42,750 nt of DNA, from the NCBI GenBank assembly GCA_032251435.1, contig JAVVEH010000038.1:1-42750 (forward strand), read 5' to 3'. Below are positions 33,245 to 42,216 of the stretch, one piece after another (the first letter of the stretch is position 1; each line of letters starts with the position of its first letter). The translations under genes were made by a program, and so were the position numbers. The notes beneath the pieces were generated by a model that was not told the origin of the DNA, did not search any database, and worked only from the letters and a program-made list of their open reading frames with translations. The DNA comes from JAVVEH01 sp032251435. Its GTDB lineage: Bacteria > Verrucomicrobiota > Lentisphaeria > Oligosphaerales > MVZH01.

Positions 33245-35032
33245 CTACTCCTCCATAACGCTGATCAGCCCCAGGAGGCCGCCCCAGTGGTAGAAGGCGT
33301 CACTGCTGCCGATATCGCAACCCGTACCTGTGTCACAGTGATAGTTCTCGTGCACATGCCCCTTTTCGCGCCATTCTTTGAGAAGCAGCGCCTCGGATTT
33401 CTCGACGAGGGCCTTTCGCGCTTCAGGCAGGTCATAATTGCGCAGGCCCAGATAGACCAAAAAGTTCATTGGCGCCCAAATACGACCACGCCAGTAGCGC
33501 TGATCGGGATAGGCGGGATCATTCCGGGCAATGGAGGGCAGCATCCACTCCCCCCAGAACTCGTCGGGATTGAAGAAGTGCTCATCGATCATGCGCCGGG
33601 CCTGCTCCGGTGTCGCCACCCCGGCGATCAGGGGATAGAAGTGGGTGGGTGACAGGCGCGGACAGTATTGACCGGTAGCCAGATTCTTGTTAAGGAAAAG
33701 CCCGGTTTTTTCACACCACATGCTTTTCAGCTTGTCAGCGTATCTTTCCGCTCGTTCAGTCAACTCATTCACAACCTCCCCGCGCCCAATACGGCCGGCG
33801 AGATCGGCGAGGGCCAGGCAGTCGGCGACATAGAGCGACATCAGTCCCACATCGGCGAGCAGGAGCAGGTGAATCTCCGGGTCAAAAGCCACGTCATCAT
33901 ACATAGGCGAGTTGTCCAGACCCGATTCCAGCGCGCCGCCGAAACGTTCGTTGACACCATGGGTTTCCCATTGACATCCCGTTGTCGGCTCGTAGGGGTC
34001 GCTTCCCCAGCACAGGTACCCGTCCTTGTCGCGGTGCTCAGGCCACCAGCGGTTCCATTTAAGCAGGGGATCAAAGAGCCTCTCGGCGAGTAGGGTTTCG
34101 CCAAACATGTCGCACAACGCCTGTACCGTCATCGCGCCGACCGGCGGCTGGGAACGGTCCCGTGATTTAAAGCCGCTGGGATGGGCGAAATTGGGAATGA
34201 ACCCCCGCTCCGTGGCTTCATCGGTAATCGCTGTGGCGTTGGCGTAGGCAAGCTCTTTATCCTCCACACCGGCCATCCAGGCGGCAAAGTAGGTATCCCA
34301 ATCAAAGAGCACCCAACCGCCGGAGCTGCAGCTCCAGAGTCGACTGACTGGGGAAATAATCCTATCCTTGAAAGGATCATACATGGTGTCCCAGGCCAGG
34401 CAGATCTGCATGGCGTTGTGGACCTCGCTCAACGATTCGCGGCTTTTCTGGAATTCGCTCTTCCGGCCATCGATCACCTCGTCGGCTGCCGCCAATTTGT
34501 CGGGGTTTGTCGCGATCAGAACCGGGGTGTCAAGGGTAACCAGCAGATAGGGAGATGTGATTTCGACGACCGGTTCCTCGTGACGCGGGGTTCCGGTGGC
34601 CTGGACGGTGATGGTCCGATTACCATTCTCGATGATCAGGCTGCCGCCCTCCCGTCTCACACTGCCGGGCCGGTTCCACAGCACCGCGCCTTCTATCGTC
34701 AACGCCGGGGGCGTGACCAGCTCGCTCAGGGGTGTCACCCGGGCATACCAGTCATTCCCGTCGTGGGCCGTCTCGACCCGGACCTTCAGGCAATCGGTGG
34801 AGACCCCCTGGGCGGGCCACGTCACTTCGAGCGAGGTATATGAACCGTCATACGCATGCGGTCCCGGCACCACTTTCTCATCCATCTTGCCTGCTCTGCC
34901 AATCAGAATTTCACGCAGGCAGCGGCCGCTGTTGTAAACTTTGAAGCCCAGGGAAATGGCAAAGGCCTCCGGCAGACACACATGGGAGGTGACACTCCTG
35001 ACATTCCAGGTATTCCATCCATTCTTCAACAT
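33245..35032 (-). CDS. GH63/MGH1-type glucosidase-like glycoside hydrolase
   Basis: The 595-residue protein has no signal peptide and is probably cytoplasmic. The C-terminal two thirds form an (alpha/alpha)6 barrel. LFDWDTYFAAW (Asp246 as candidate catalytic acid), PPVGAMTVQALCDMF, RYWRGRIWAPMNFLVYLGL and HENYHCDTGTGCDIGSSDAFYHWGGL follow the order of GH63 and mannosylglycerate hydrolase-like enzymes. The N-terminal 200 residues are beta-rich. The family cleaves alpha-glucosides or related short sugars. It lies 101 bp downstream of the GntR/LacI hybrid regulator on the same strand. Substrate is not predictable. Confidence 0.82.
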   Translation of the reverse strand: MLKNGWNTWNVRSVTSHVCLPEAFAISLGFKVYNSGRCLREILIGRAGKMDEKVVPGPHAYDGSYTSLEVTWPAQGVSTDCLKVRVETAHDGNDWYARVTPLSELVTPPALTIEGAVLWNRPGSVRREGGSLIIENGNRTITVQATGTPRHEEPVVEITSPYLLVTLDTPVLIATNPDKLAAADEVIDGRKSEFQKSRESLSEVHNAMQICLAWDTMYDPFKDRIISPVSRLWSCSSGGWVLFDWDTYFAAWMAGVEDKELAYANATAITDEATERGFIPNFAHPSGFKSRDRSQPPVGAMTVQALCDMFGETLLAERLFDPLLKWNRWWPEHRDKDGYLCWGSDPYEPTTGCQWETHGVNERFGGALESGLDNSPMYDDVAFDPEIHLLLLADVGLMSLYVADCLALADLAGRIGRGEVVNELTERAERYADKLKSMWCEKTGLFLNKNLATGQYCPRLSPTHFYPLIAGVATPEQARRMIDEHFFNPDEFWGEWMLPSIARNDPAYPDQRYWRGRIWAPMNFLVYLGLRNYDLPEARKALVEKSEALLLKEWREKGHVHENYHCDTGTGCDIGSSDAFYHWGGLLGLISVMEE

Positions 35033-35048
35033 CGTTCTTTTCCATTCG

Positions 35049-35062
35049 GTTAAACGGTTAAC
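35049..35062. promoter_or_regulatory. Candidate operator upstream of the GH63-like gene
   Basis: GTTAAACGGTTAAC is a near-perfect 14-bp palindrome (12 of 14 positions), 16 bp before the GH63-like start. A TTGACA box on the minus strand (35064-35069) stands next to it, but no good -10 is visible. It may be the site of the adjacent GntR/LacI hybrid regulator. Confidence 0.35.
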
Positions 35063-35133
35063 ATGTCAATCCTAGTCCCGGCGGCGGCAGCATCGGGGAC
35101 GCTCTTATTGTTATTTTCTCCTGCCCTCTCCTC

Positions 35134-36213
35134 TTAGGCGATGGTTTTGATCGATTTGCGCATGTAGACGCGCGGAACCACCAGTTCCGCCTTGTGATTG
35201 CCCAGCAAAGCTAGCAGGGCCAAACGCCCCAGGTCATGAGCGCTGTATGACACCACGGCCAGTGCCGGGACCATGTTCGCGCTCCTGTCGCGCTGGTGAT
35301 CAAAGCCCACCAGCGACAAATCATCCGGCACCTGGCGACCGCAATCCTTGGCCGCCAGCAGAGCGCCGAGCAGGAAGTCGTAGGTAAGGCTTAAACAGGC
35401 GGTGAACGGCACACCGGATGTAAGCGCGCTCATAGCCAGCGCGTAGCCATCGGGCGCCGTGCGTTTGTCCACCGGATTGAGAAAAATAAGTTGATCATCC
35501 TCTTCACAGCCAAACCGTCGCAGGGCTTCCTGATAGCCAGCCAGCCTCTCGCACCGCGGGATGTCCTCCTGGGTATGCGCGCCGAGAAACGCAATGCGAC
35601 GGTGACCCGCCAAGGCCAGGGCCCGCACCGCCTTTTCGGCCCCTTTGCGATTGTCGATGCCGACAGTCGGGCTGTCTGGAAAGGACTGGTTGTTGACGAT
35701 GACATGGGGCATGTCCCCTTCCCGAAGCAGATCCACGAGATGACGATGAGCAAAGCCGGTGAGAGTGACAATGTATCCTGTCTCGCCATTGCCATTAAGC
35801 AATCCCTGCCTATGCAGGTACTTCTCCGCCTCGGCCCCGGAGGTATGCACCGTGGTCAGTTCAAAATGATACTCCCGGGCCAGTTCGCTGATGCCGCCCT
35901 GAAGCAGACTGTAGTAGGTGTTCGGTTTTCCCCCCACCAGAACCACACGCCGCAAAGCTCTGCTGCCTTTCTGCTGCTGGCGCGCCTTGATATATGTCTT
36001 CCGTCCTTTCTCGCTGTAGACTTCATCCTGATCTTTCAAGTACCGGATGCTCTTCTCGACGGTGGCCTTGGCCACGCCATACTGCTTGGCCAGATCAGGA
36101 ATAGACGGCAAAAAATCCTCCGGATAGCCCTTGTTCTGGATGTAGTCCGTGGCAATGCAGCGGGCGATCTGAAAGTATTTCGGTATCGGCGAGTTGGGAT
36201 CAATCGATGACAT
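35134..36213 (-). CDS. GntR-type winged-helix / LacI-type sensor hybrid regulator
   Basis: The 359-residue regulator has an N-terminal GntR winged helix (PIPKYFQIARCIATDYIQNK, FLPSIPDLAKQYGVAKATVEKSIRYL, residues 8-75). It is joined to a LacI-type periplasmic-binding-like sensor (GGISELAREY, RVVLVGGKPNTYYSLLQ, DDLSLVGFDHQRD). This domain pair is the AraR-like arrangement found in sugar control. The ATG has AGGAAAG upstream. It probably controls the GH63-like gene immediately downstream. The effector is unknown. Confidence 0.9.
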   Translation of the reverse strand: MSSIDPNSPIPKYFQIARCIATDYIQNKGYPEDFLPSIPDLAKQYGVAKATVEKSIRYLKDQDEVYSEKGRKTYIKARQQQKGSRALRRVVLVGGKPNTYYSLLQGGISELAREYHFELTTVHTSGAEAEKYLHRQGLLNGNGETGYIVTLTGFAHRHLVDLLREGDMPHVIVNNQSFPDSPTVGIDNRKGAEKAVRALALAGHRRIAFLGAHTQEDIPRCERLAGYQEALRRFGCEEDDQLIFLNPVDKRTAPDGYALAMSALTSGVPFTACLSLTYDFLLGALLAAKDCGRQVPDDLSLVGFDHQRDRSANMVPALAVVSYSAHDLGRLALLALLGNHKAELVVPRVYMRKSIKTIA

Positions 36214-36266
36214 GTTCTTTCCTGTGACTTCAATAATCAGTAAGTCATTAATCCGTGCTCAGCCTG

Positions 36267-36319
36267 CCCCGCTTGTGCGGGGTGATCAAGTTTTCCCGCT
36301 TGGCGGAATTCGGAGCGGG
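36267..36319. repeat. Two stem-loops between the endonuclease and the GntR/LacI gene
   Basis: CCCCGC-TTGT-GCGGGG (36267-36282) and CCCGCT ... AGCGGG (36295-36300 and 36314-36319) lie downstream of the methyltransferase-endonuclease frame. The second is followed by AAAAC on the minus strand. Either may end that transcript. Nearby is a TTTCGGATTCCGGATTTTGG phrase typical of dispersed repeats. The rest of 36214-36400 holds no gene. Confidence 0.5.
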
Positions 36320-36400
36320 TTTATTCTGCACATCCAAAATCCGGAATCCGAAATTGCTGGGGGTGCTTCCCTAAAATCTTCATAGATGAGTAGCCCCATT

Positions 36401-38443
36401 CTATTTCTTGTATGGGCCTAGAAACTTGTCCCCGTTGAAATGGATAAGGTGGTCTGGAGAATCGGCTATCCACACTTCAGTTTCCCATGCAATATCCGGG
36501 GCAAACTTCCTGAAAGTTGCACGGTCGAGAAAGGCGGTGACATAAACAATCTCTGCGGTGCAGTCTTGAGTAAGGCGTTTGAGTTCCTCAAGTCTTACTG
36601 GGGTGATTGGGCCAGAACTGTGGACCGCTTCAATAAGAAACAGCCAGTTCTTCTTCAAGCTGTACGCGAGAACATCTGGTAGTTCATCATGTGTGAGTTC
36701 AAAGAAGCACAATTCTTCTAATCTCTCCTTATCGCAGAGAAGCAGTTTCTTTGCCGTATCGCCAACATAGAGTACTTGGGATTCAAACCCGTATCGGGGA
36801 AGAAATTCTTCAATGATGGCCTTCTGCAAGTCATTGTGCACGCCCGGGGAGAACTCCAGCGATTGTCCGTCAGGCAGCAAAACGGCGACCGTTTCAATTT
36901 CCCGCATGGCGGAGAGCCGTTCACGTAATGTGCCTGTCTCAACAAGAAGTTCGTCAATATCCTCTTCCCAACCTTCATTTCCATATGACCTAACGATATA
37001 GGAAAATTGAGGGCTGAGGGCGTAGCCCCGAGTCGGATTGTTTGTCGCTGCATTTGGATCATTGGCGCTACGTTCAACAATCCCTGCTACGGTAAGCAGT
37101 TTTAAATCTTTTCTGCGGATATCGTCGTAGGATCCGCTCGAGATAGATTCGCTGAAGTTCTTGTTGATGTAGTCAATAATCTGGCGCGTCTGAGGAGCCC
37201 AGCCGTCTCCACTTTGTTTCGCTTCCGGCCAGTTTCTTGAGCGCTCTACATCAACCACCGCTAGGAACGCCATCGCCATTTTTTCAAGGCGACGCTCCGT
37301 CAGGCCGTCAAACGGAATGCCAAGACTGTTGAGAATATGAAGGGCCTCGTTGATGACCTTCTTGATGGGGTGTGGCTTCTTGCTCTTGGGGATAAAATCA
37401 GGCATGGCGTATTCCTCCTTTCGTGATTCCATTACAAAGAGTTCTGGTTGCGCTGGTAGGTTCCTGTACAGAACTTCAGAACTCGAAAGGCGATGCTCTG
37501 ATTTGAGGTAGTCAACAACGGCACTGGCAATTGCATAAGCAAACAGTGGCGGCACTGCATTGCCGACCTGATAGTATTGACTTGTCTCTGTTCCGGAAAA
37601 TTCAAACGAGTCGGGAAAGCTTTGTAGGCGCGCTGCTTCGCGAACAGTAATTCTTCTTCGCCTGCCGTCAGGCAGGCGCACACGATGCATATCTCCGGTT
37701 GCGCCTGCCAAGTTTCTACAGGTCAGCGTCCGCGCAGGACGGTCTAGGTGAAGATCGCGCGGATTGACACATTTTGACGCTTTCTCATACTTGGCAACGT
37801 ACCTATCCATACTTGGAGTCAGGAACTTGGCGTCATCCGGCACGGATGAAGCCAACTCCCCAAGGGCCTCGCCTGCCGTTACTCTGGTGGAGAGTTCCTG
37901 TGGAAACTGGAAGTTTCCACGATGCCCCACCACGACGAGACGTTCTCGGTTTTGCGGCACCCCGAACTTAACGGCATTGAGCAACTGATATTCAACCACA
38001 TAGTTCAAAGCTTTGAGCCGAGTCAGAATCTCTTCGAAATAGTGCTTATTGCGATAGAGTAACCCTCGGACATTCTCGAAAATCCAGATGTCGGGATCGA
38101 CCTTTTCAATGGCCTCAATGAAGACGGGGAAGCCGTCTCTTGAATCTTGGAGGCCAAGCTGTTTCCCTCCGACACTGAATGGCTGGCACGGAGGACCACC
38201 AATTACGATTTGTGCTGTAGGGTATTCTTCGCCAAGTTCAAGTCGCTTGCACTTGCAGGAGCCTACGAGGTTGCGAGAGTAAGTCGCAGCATAGTCTGGC
38301 TCCATTTCGTATCCGCTTGTGCGGATACCGCAGGCTTCAAAACCCAAGGATAGACCTCCGCAACCCGCAAAGAGATCAATTGCCTCGTATTGAAACGACG
38401 CAGGTTGGGCCAGTTTTGTTTTCAAGTGTTCTGGATATGTCAT
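36401..38443 (-). CDS. Type II restriction-modification fusion: cytosine-5 DNA methyltransferase plus BsuBI/PstI-like endonuclease
   Basis: 680 residues from the ATG at 38443 (a GTG at 38482 is possible but has no ribosome-binding site). Residues 1-345 are a full C5-methyltransferase: AIDLFAGCGGLSLGF (motif I), GGPPCQPFSVGG with catalytic Cys86 (IV), IFENVRG (VI), QNRERL (VIII) and QVGNAVPP (X). From residue 347 the frame continues into about 334 residues whose end (LYVGDTAKKLL, HDELPDVLAYSLKKNWLFLIEAV, ITPVRLEELK) matches the BsuBI/PstI restriction endonuclease family, of similar length. The methyltransferase would modify cytosine, unlike the adenine enzymes of PstI and BsuBI. An internal strong start may also yield the endonuclease alone. 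Base composition looks more AT-rich than the neighbours, suggesting transfer. No control protein is seen. Confidence 0.88.
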   Translation of the reverse strand: MTYPEHLKTKLAQPASFQYEAIDLFAGCGGLSLGFEACGIRTSGYEMEPDYAATYSRNLVGSCKCKRLELGEEYPTAQIVIGGPPCQPFSVGGKQLGLQDSRDGFPVFIEAIEKVDPDIWIFENVRGLLYRNKHYFEEILTRLKALNYVVEYQLLNAVKFGVPQNRERLVVVGHRGNFQFPQELSTRVTAGEALGELASSVPDDAKFLTPSMDRYVAKYEKASKCVNPRDLHLDRPARTLTCRNLAGATGDMHRVRLPDGRRRRITVREAARLQSFPDSFEFSGTETSQYYQVGNAVPPLFAYAIASAVVDYLKSEHRLSSSEVLYRNLPAQPELFVMESRKEEYAMPDFIPKSKKPHPIKKVINEALHILNSLGIPFDGLTERRLEKMAMAFLAVVDVERSRNWPEAKQSGDGWAPQTRQIIDYINKNFSESISSGSYDDIRRKDLKLLTVAGIVERSANDPNAATNNPTRGYALSPQFSYIVRSYGNEGWEEDIDELLVETGTLRERLSAMREIETVAVLLPDGQSLEFSPGVHNDLQKAIIEEFLPRYGFESQVLYVGDTAKKLLLCDKERLEELCFFELTHDELPDVLAYSLKKNWLFLIEAVHSSGPITPVRLEELKRLTQDCTAEIVYVTAFLDRATFRKFAPDIAWETEVWIADSPDHLIHFNGDKFLGPYKK
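37403..37421 (-). promoter_or_regulatory. Internal Shine-Dalgarno and ATG for the endonuclease part
   Basis: On the minus strand AAAGGAGGAA is followed after a normal gap by ATG (37405-37403), opening MPDFIPKSKK in the same frame as the methyltransferase. It is the strongest ribosome-binding site seen in the window and would give a 334-residue endonuclease, close to the usual size of BsuBI and PstI. Confidence 0.75.
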
Positions 38444-38515
38444 GAGTCTTTCAGTATTGCAACATCGGGCCGCGAACTTCACACAGGCTTGTATTCATCT
38501 TCTCCGGTTCAATCT

Positions 38516-38543
38516 AACATAGCCGGTATTCTCAAGTCTTCAA
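38516..38543 (-). promoter_or_regulatory. Probable promoter of the restriction-modification gene
   Basis: TTGAAG (38538-38543) and TATGTT (38516-38521) are 16 bp apart on the minus strand. Its -35 lies 6 bp from the -35 of the divergent symporter promoter. Confidence 0.5.
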
Positions 38544-38549
38544 AACAAA

Positions 38550-38577
38550 TTGACAAACGATTTTTCCTCCCTATATT
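38550..38577 (+). promoter_or_regulatory. Promoter of the SSS symporter gene
   Basis: TTGACA (38550-38555) and TATATT (38572-38577) are 16 bp apart. An upstream in-frame TTG start for the symporter coincides with this -35 box, so the ATG at 38622 is the true start. Confidence 0.8.
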
Positions 38578-38621
38578 GCTTTTTGTTCCTAGGAAACCAC
38601 GAATTAAATGTCATTATTTTC

Positions 38622-40442
38622 ATGAATGTACTTGACTGGATCATCAGCGGGATTTTTCTGGCGGCCATTCTCGCCATCGGTATCAAGCTGAGCAAAAAGA
38701 GCGGCGAATCCGCCGAGAATTTCTTTGTGGCCGGCCGCAAGATGCCGTGGTGGCTGGCGGGCATGTCAGCCGCCGCCACCAGTTTCGCCAGCGATTCGCC
38801 ACTCCATATGTCGGCCATGACACGCCGGGCGGGCTTTCTTGGCTGCTGGTTCTACTTTCAGCAGATCTTCACGCAGATTGTCAGTTTTATCTTCTTTGGC
38901 AAACTGTGGCGGCGCAGTGAAGTGATCACCGAGCTGGAGTTCTACAAAATCCGTTACGGTGACGATGCCCTCGCCCTGCGATGCATTATGGCCGTGTATC
39001 AGGGCCTGATCATCACCCCCCTCCGTATCGCTGTGTTCATCCTGGGCATGCAGAAGATGTGCACGGTCCTGCTGGGTTTGGCCCCCACCGTTCAGATCCC
39101 GGTCGTCGGCTCGGTTTCCACCGGTCTTGTTGTGTCAGTCGTCCTTGTGTTTGTGGCCCTAATCTATTCGACCATGAGTGGTATCATGGGGGTGGCCTGG
39201 ACCGACTTCCTCGAGTTTATCGTAGCCATGATCGGCACCTATGCGCTCATGTTCTACGGTCTGGAAAAAGTCGGCGGCCTGACTGCCATGCGCGAGGGAG
39301 CCCAGGCCGTCTTTACCGCCAGAGGGTCTACGGCTGACCCGTTCAATCTGTTTCCGGGCTGGGGAGACATTCTCACCTGGACATTCATGTGGTACCTCTT
39401 CTCTTTTTCCATGGTTGGCGGGGCCGATGGCGGAGGCGCCGCGACTCAGCGCATGCTCAGTTGCCGCAACGAGAAAGAGGCCACTTTGACGGGACTTTTC
39501 AACGTTGTCCTGACCTTCGGCATCCGCTTCATGCCCTGGTTTGTCATTGGCTTCACCTCGCTGCTCCTCTTTCCGGATATTGTCGACCATGAAAGTGCCG
39601 TTCCCCGCATGATCTCGGAACTCCTTCCCCACGGGCTTCTCGGGCTCATGTTCATCACCTTTTTCTCGGCGTTCCTCTCATCCATTGACAGCTTTCTGAA
39701 CCTTGGGGCATCGTGGCTCGAAAACGATTTGGCCCGCCCGTTCCTTTTTCGTAACCGCAGCGAGCGATTCTATGTCCTGGTTTCCCGCCTGGCAACGGTA
39801 CTGCTGGCTGTCCTGGGGATTCTACTGGCGACTCAGCTGTCCGGCATCCTCGAGACACTGAAACTGCTGGCCAAATTCGGCATGGGCTGCGGTCTCGTCC
39901 GGATACTCCGCTGGTTCTACTGGCGGGTTAATGTCAAAACCGAAATCACCGCCATTCTCACCAGCTTAATTGTTGCTGTAACCTTCACTCTGATGAAGAA
40001 GGCCGGGCTCACCACCCCGGCGACGGCTCTGATCGAAGCCACCGGAATAGGAACAGGGAATTTTCCGTTTAAAGACCTATATTTTGCCGTGGAGGCATCC
40101 ATGATCGCCGCGATTACGGTAACATGCACCGTTGTCTGCATGATCCTGACCAAAGCCAGCTCACCGGAAGTCCTGGACAGCTTCTACCGTCGCATCCGCC
40201 CGACCGGGCCCGGCTGGAAGCCGGTCGCCGCGCGCTGTCCCGATGTAAAAAGCCCGGATGCGCTGCATCGGGACGTTGAGGGCGTAGTTTTTGGCCTGCT
40301 TTTCAGTTTCTGTTTTATTTTTTCCTTCGGGTACACTTTCGTCGGCAACTATGCCAAGGCTCTACTGATCGCGGCAACCCTACCCGTCTGGGGTTACCTT
40401 CTTCACCGGCGTTATCTGCGCTGGCTGAAGAAGTCAGCGTAA
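38622..40442 (+). CDS. Sodium:solute symporter (SSS family)
   Basis: 606 residues from the ATG at 38622. The start MNVLDWIISGIFLAAILAIGI followed by AENFFVAGRKMPWWLAGMSAAATSFASDSP is the typical first two membrane segments of the SSS (SglT-type) family. About thirteen or fourteen hydrophobic segments follow, including GLVVSVVLVFVALIYSTMSGIMGVAWTDFLEF. The ribosome-binding site is weak. It imports a sugar or related solute with sodium. The GH51-like gene starts 27 bp downstream and is probably cotranscribed, suggesting that this transporter takes up the sugar released by that enzyme. Confidence 0.93.
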   Translation: MNVLDWIISGIFLAAILAIGIKLSKKSGESAENFFVAGRKMPWWLAGMSAAATSFASDSPLHMSAMTRRAGFLGCWFYFQQIFTQIVSFIFFGKLWRRSEVITELEFYKIRYGDDALALRCIMAVYQGLIITPLRIAVFILGMQKMCTVLLGLAPTVQIPVVGSVSTGLVVSVVLVFVALIYSTMSGIMGVAWTDFLEFIVAMIGTYALMFYGLEKVGGLTAMREGAQAVFTARGSTADPFNLFPGWGDILTWTFMWYLFSFSMVGGADGGGAATQRMLSCRNEKEATLTGLFNVVLTFGIRFMPWFVIGFTSLLLFPDIVDHESAVPRMISELLPHGLLGLMFITFFSAFLSSIDSFLNLGASWLENDLARPFLFRNRSERFYVLVSRLATVLLAVLGILLATQLSGILETLKLLAKFGMGCGLVRILRWFYWRVNVKTEITAILTSLIVAVTFTLMKKAGLTTPATALIEATGIGTGNFPFKDLYFAVEASMIAAITVTCTVVCMILTKASSPEVLDSFYRRIRPTGPGWKPVAARCPDVKSPDALHRDVEGVVFGLLFSFCFIFSFGYTFVGNYAKALLIAATLPVWGYLLHRRYLRWLKKSA

Positions 40443-40469
40443 CATCGCAACCATTCTTGAGAAAAAACG

Positions 40470-41933
40470 ATGATAAGAAAGTCAATTGCATTTATGGGAA
40501 AACTCGCGCTCTGTCCTCTGGTAGCTTTAGCCCAGCCTGCCAGCCCGGATCATGTTACTGGCGTTGCCACGGAAGTAACTGTATCCATTGACGCATCCAA
40601 GCCGAAATGGACCATTTCCAAGTACCTGACCGGTTCCCATTTTGTCTACGGGCACGAGCCCGATGCCCTCTACCGGGACAATCCCCAGATCATCGAATGG
40701 ATGAAGGATGCCAAAGTGGGCATCCTGCGCTGGCCGGGGGGAACGGTCACCATGAGCACCCACTGGAACGACTTGACCGGATACAGCTTTCCATTCCACG
40801 TCGAGCAGCTGACCGGCAAAAAGCAACCCTACGATTCCTGGGATCCGGCGTACGCTCTGCCCCGGCGTGATCCAAGCCAGTTTATGGATATGGATGAATT
40901 CATCGCCATCTGCCGGGAGGTCGGCGCCGAACCCTGCATCGGCGTCAACATCCTCTCGGGAAGGAAATACCGAACCGAGGCGGATTCCCATGCGGAAGCG
41001 AGGGCACAGATCCAGTATTGCGTGGATAAAGGCTATAACGTCAAATTCTGGTACATCGGCAACGAAGGCTATGCGAAAGGCTTCACCGCCGAGCAATACG
41101 TTGAGGCCATTGACACCTACGCCCGCGTCCTGCGCGGTGTCGACCCCGACATCACGATCATCGGCGACTGGAAATATGGGCCGGAAACGAAGCATCGCTT
41201 CCGGCAGTGCCTGAAAATCGTGGAGAAATCCGAAGAGCTTGACATCCTCGAAGTGCACGAAAAATGGGGGGAGCGATGGGGCGTGCCCAGCGGGCAGACT
41301 GCTTCAGATTGGATGAAGGAGGCCCCCTATCTGTATAACGGACAATTGACCGGCTATGCCAACAGGATAGTAGCGTTCACCAGAGAGGCCGGCAAACCCG
41401 GGCTACAGGTGGGCTACAACGAATGGGGCTTCGGCGACCCGTTATCCGACGACGGCAAACCGCTGGATCCGCATCGGATGGGGCTTCTCGGAGCAGACTA
41501 TCTGATCGAAATATTCCGCGCGCCCATTGCCACGGCCTGCTACTGGAATCTCAATATGGGCGATCCCCAGACGCGGATTTTCACCGTCAACGATGATGGC
41601 ACGGTCACCATGAACCCCATCCGCCACCCCTTCGTCATGGTTGCTCAGGCCATGGGCGAAAAACTGCTAGAGGTGGAAAGCTCCGAAAACAGCGTCTACG
41701 GCTTCGCCAGCCGCACCGAGCAGGCAGTCCAGGTGTTTCTCCTCAACAAAAACGAGAAACCCGCAAATGCGACCTTCGCTATTTCGGGTGGAAAGATGGG
41801 GAGAGTTCTTGACATTGAAGCTTATGTGGCCCCGGGAGTCGTCCAGACAATCAACCCATCAGGCGCCCAGGTGACGCTCCCGCCTCTCTCCTTTACACGG
41901 ATTAGCGTCGAAGTCACCCCACGGGACGACTGA
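40470..41933 (+). CDS. Secreted GH51-like (clan GH-A) alpha-L-arabinofuranosidase-type hydrolase
   Basis: The 487-residue protein has an N-terminal signal peptide (to about residue 22, VALAQ). The barrel carries ILRWPGGTVTMSTHWND, FWYIGNEGYAKG with candidate acid/base Glu199, and QVGYNEWGFGDP with candidate nucleophile Glu318. The spacing and the IGNE and YNEW motifs agree with GH51. A C-terminal beta domain (residues 380-480) follows, also as in GH51. Related clan GH-A families cannot be excluded. It follows the SSS symporter gene by 27 bp. Confidence 0.78.
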   Translation: MIRKSIAFMGKLALCPLVALAQPASPDHVTGVATEVTVSIDASKPKWTISKYLTGSHFVYGHEPDALYRDNPQIIEWMKDAKVGILRWPGGTVTMSTHWNDLTGYSFPFHVEQLTGKKQPYDSWDPAYALPRRDPSQFMDMDEFIAICREVGAEPCIGVNILSGRKYRTEADSHAEARAQIQYCVDKGYNVKFWYIGNEGYAKGFTAEQYVEAIDTYARVLRGVDPDITIIGDWKYGPETKHRFRQCLKIVEKSEELDILEVHEKWGERWGVPSGQTASDWMKEAPYLYNGQLTGYANRIVAFTREAGKPGLQVGYNEWGFGDPLSDDGKPLDPHRMGLLGADYLIEIFRAPIATACYWNLNMGDPQTRIFTVNDDGTVTMNPIRHPFVMVAQAMGEKLLEVESSENSVYGFASRTEQAVQVFLLNKNEKPANATFAISGGKMGRVLDIEAYVAPGVVQTINPSGAQVTLPPLSFTRISVEVTPRDD

Positions 41934-42030
41934 ATCAACCTTGTCTTGGATTTCAATAATCGCATAGCCATGGCAGATGGGAAAGATTAAGGCGAATGGC
42001 TAAGAGTTCTTCACACTGTTCTGAGACTTT

Positions 42031-42065
42031 AGTTGGGAGATTGCCACGAAAAGTCACAAAAAAGT
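42031..42065 (+). repeat. Second copy of the GCCACGAAAAGTCACAAA element
   Basis: Thirty-five bases match 12667-12701 with a single mismatch. It lies in the 283-bp spacer between the GH51-like gene and the final gene. Apart from this and a promoter the spacer shows only a weak TAGCCAT/ATGGCTA inverted pair (41965-42002). Confidence 0.75.
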
Positions 42066-42103
42066 GTATTCGGTGATGCCGTAGATTTCAAAGAGAGGCG
42101 CAC

Positions 42104-42131
42104 TTGACAAAACTCATTTTCATTTTATATT
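42104..42131 (+). promoter_or_regulatory. Promoter of the final secreted-protein gene
   Basis: TTGACA (42104-42109) and TATATT (42126-42131) are 16 bp apart, identical in form to the symporter promoter. Transcription would begin near 42138, so the ATG at 42139 is unlikely to be used. Confidence 0.78.
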
Positions 42132-42216
42132 CATAGGAATGTGTGAAAATAATACGTTTAAAGCGATTCATGCCGGTGTTCAAAAGCAGTACCAAACTCT
42201 CATAACGAAGAGGAAA

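Noticed and set aside
38550..38621. TTG start of the SSS symporter
   Set aside because: The TTG is the first half of the -35 box of a near-consensus promoter, so it cannot be in the transcript.
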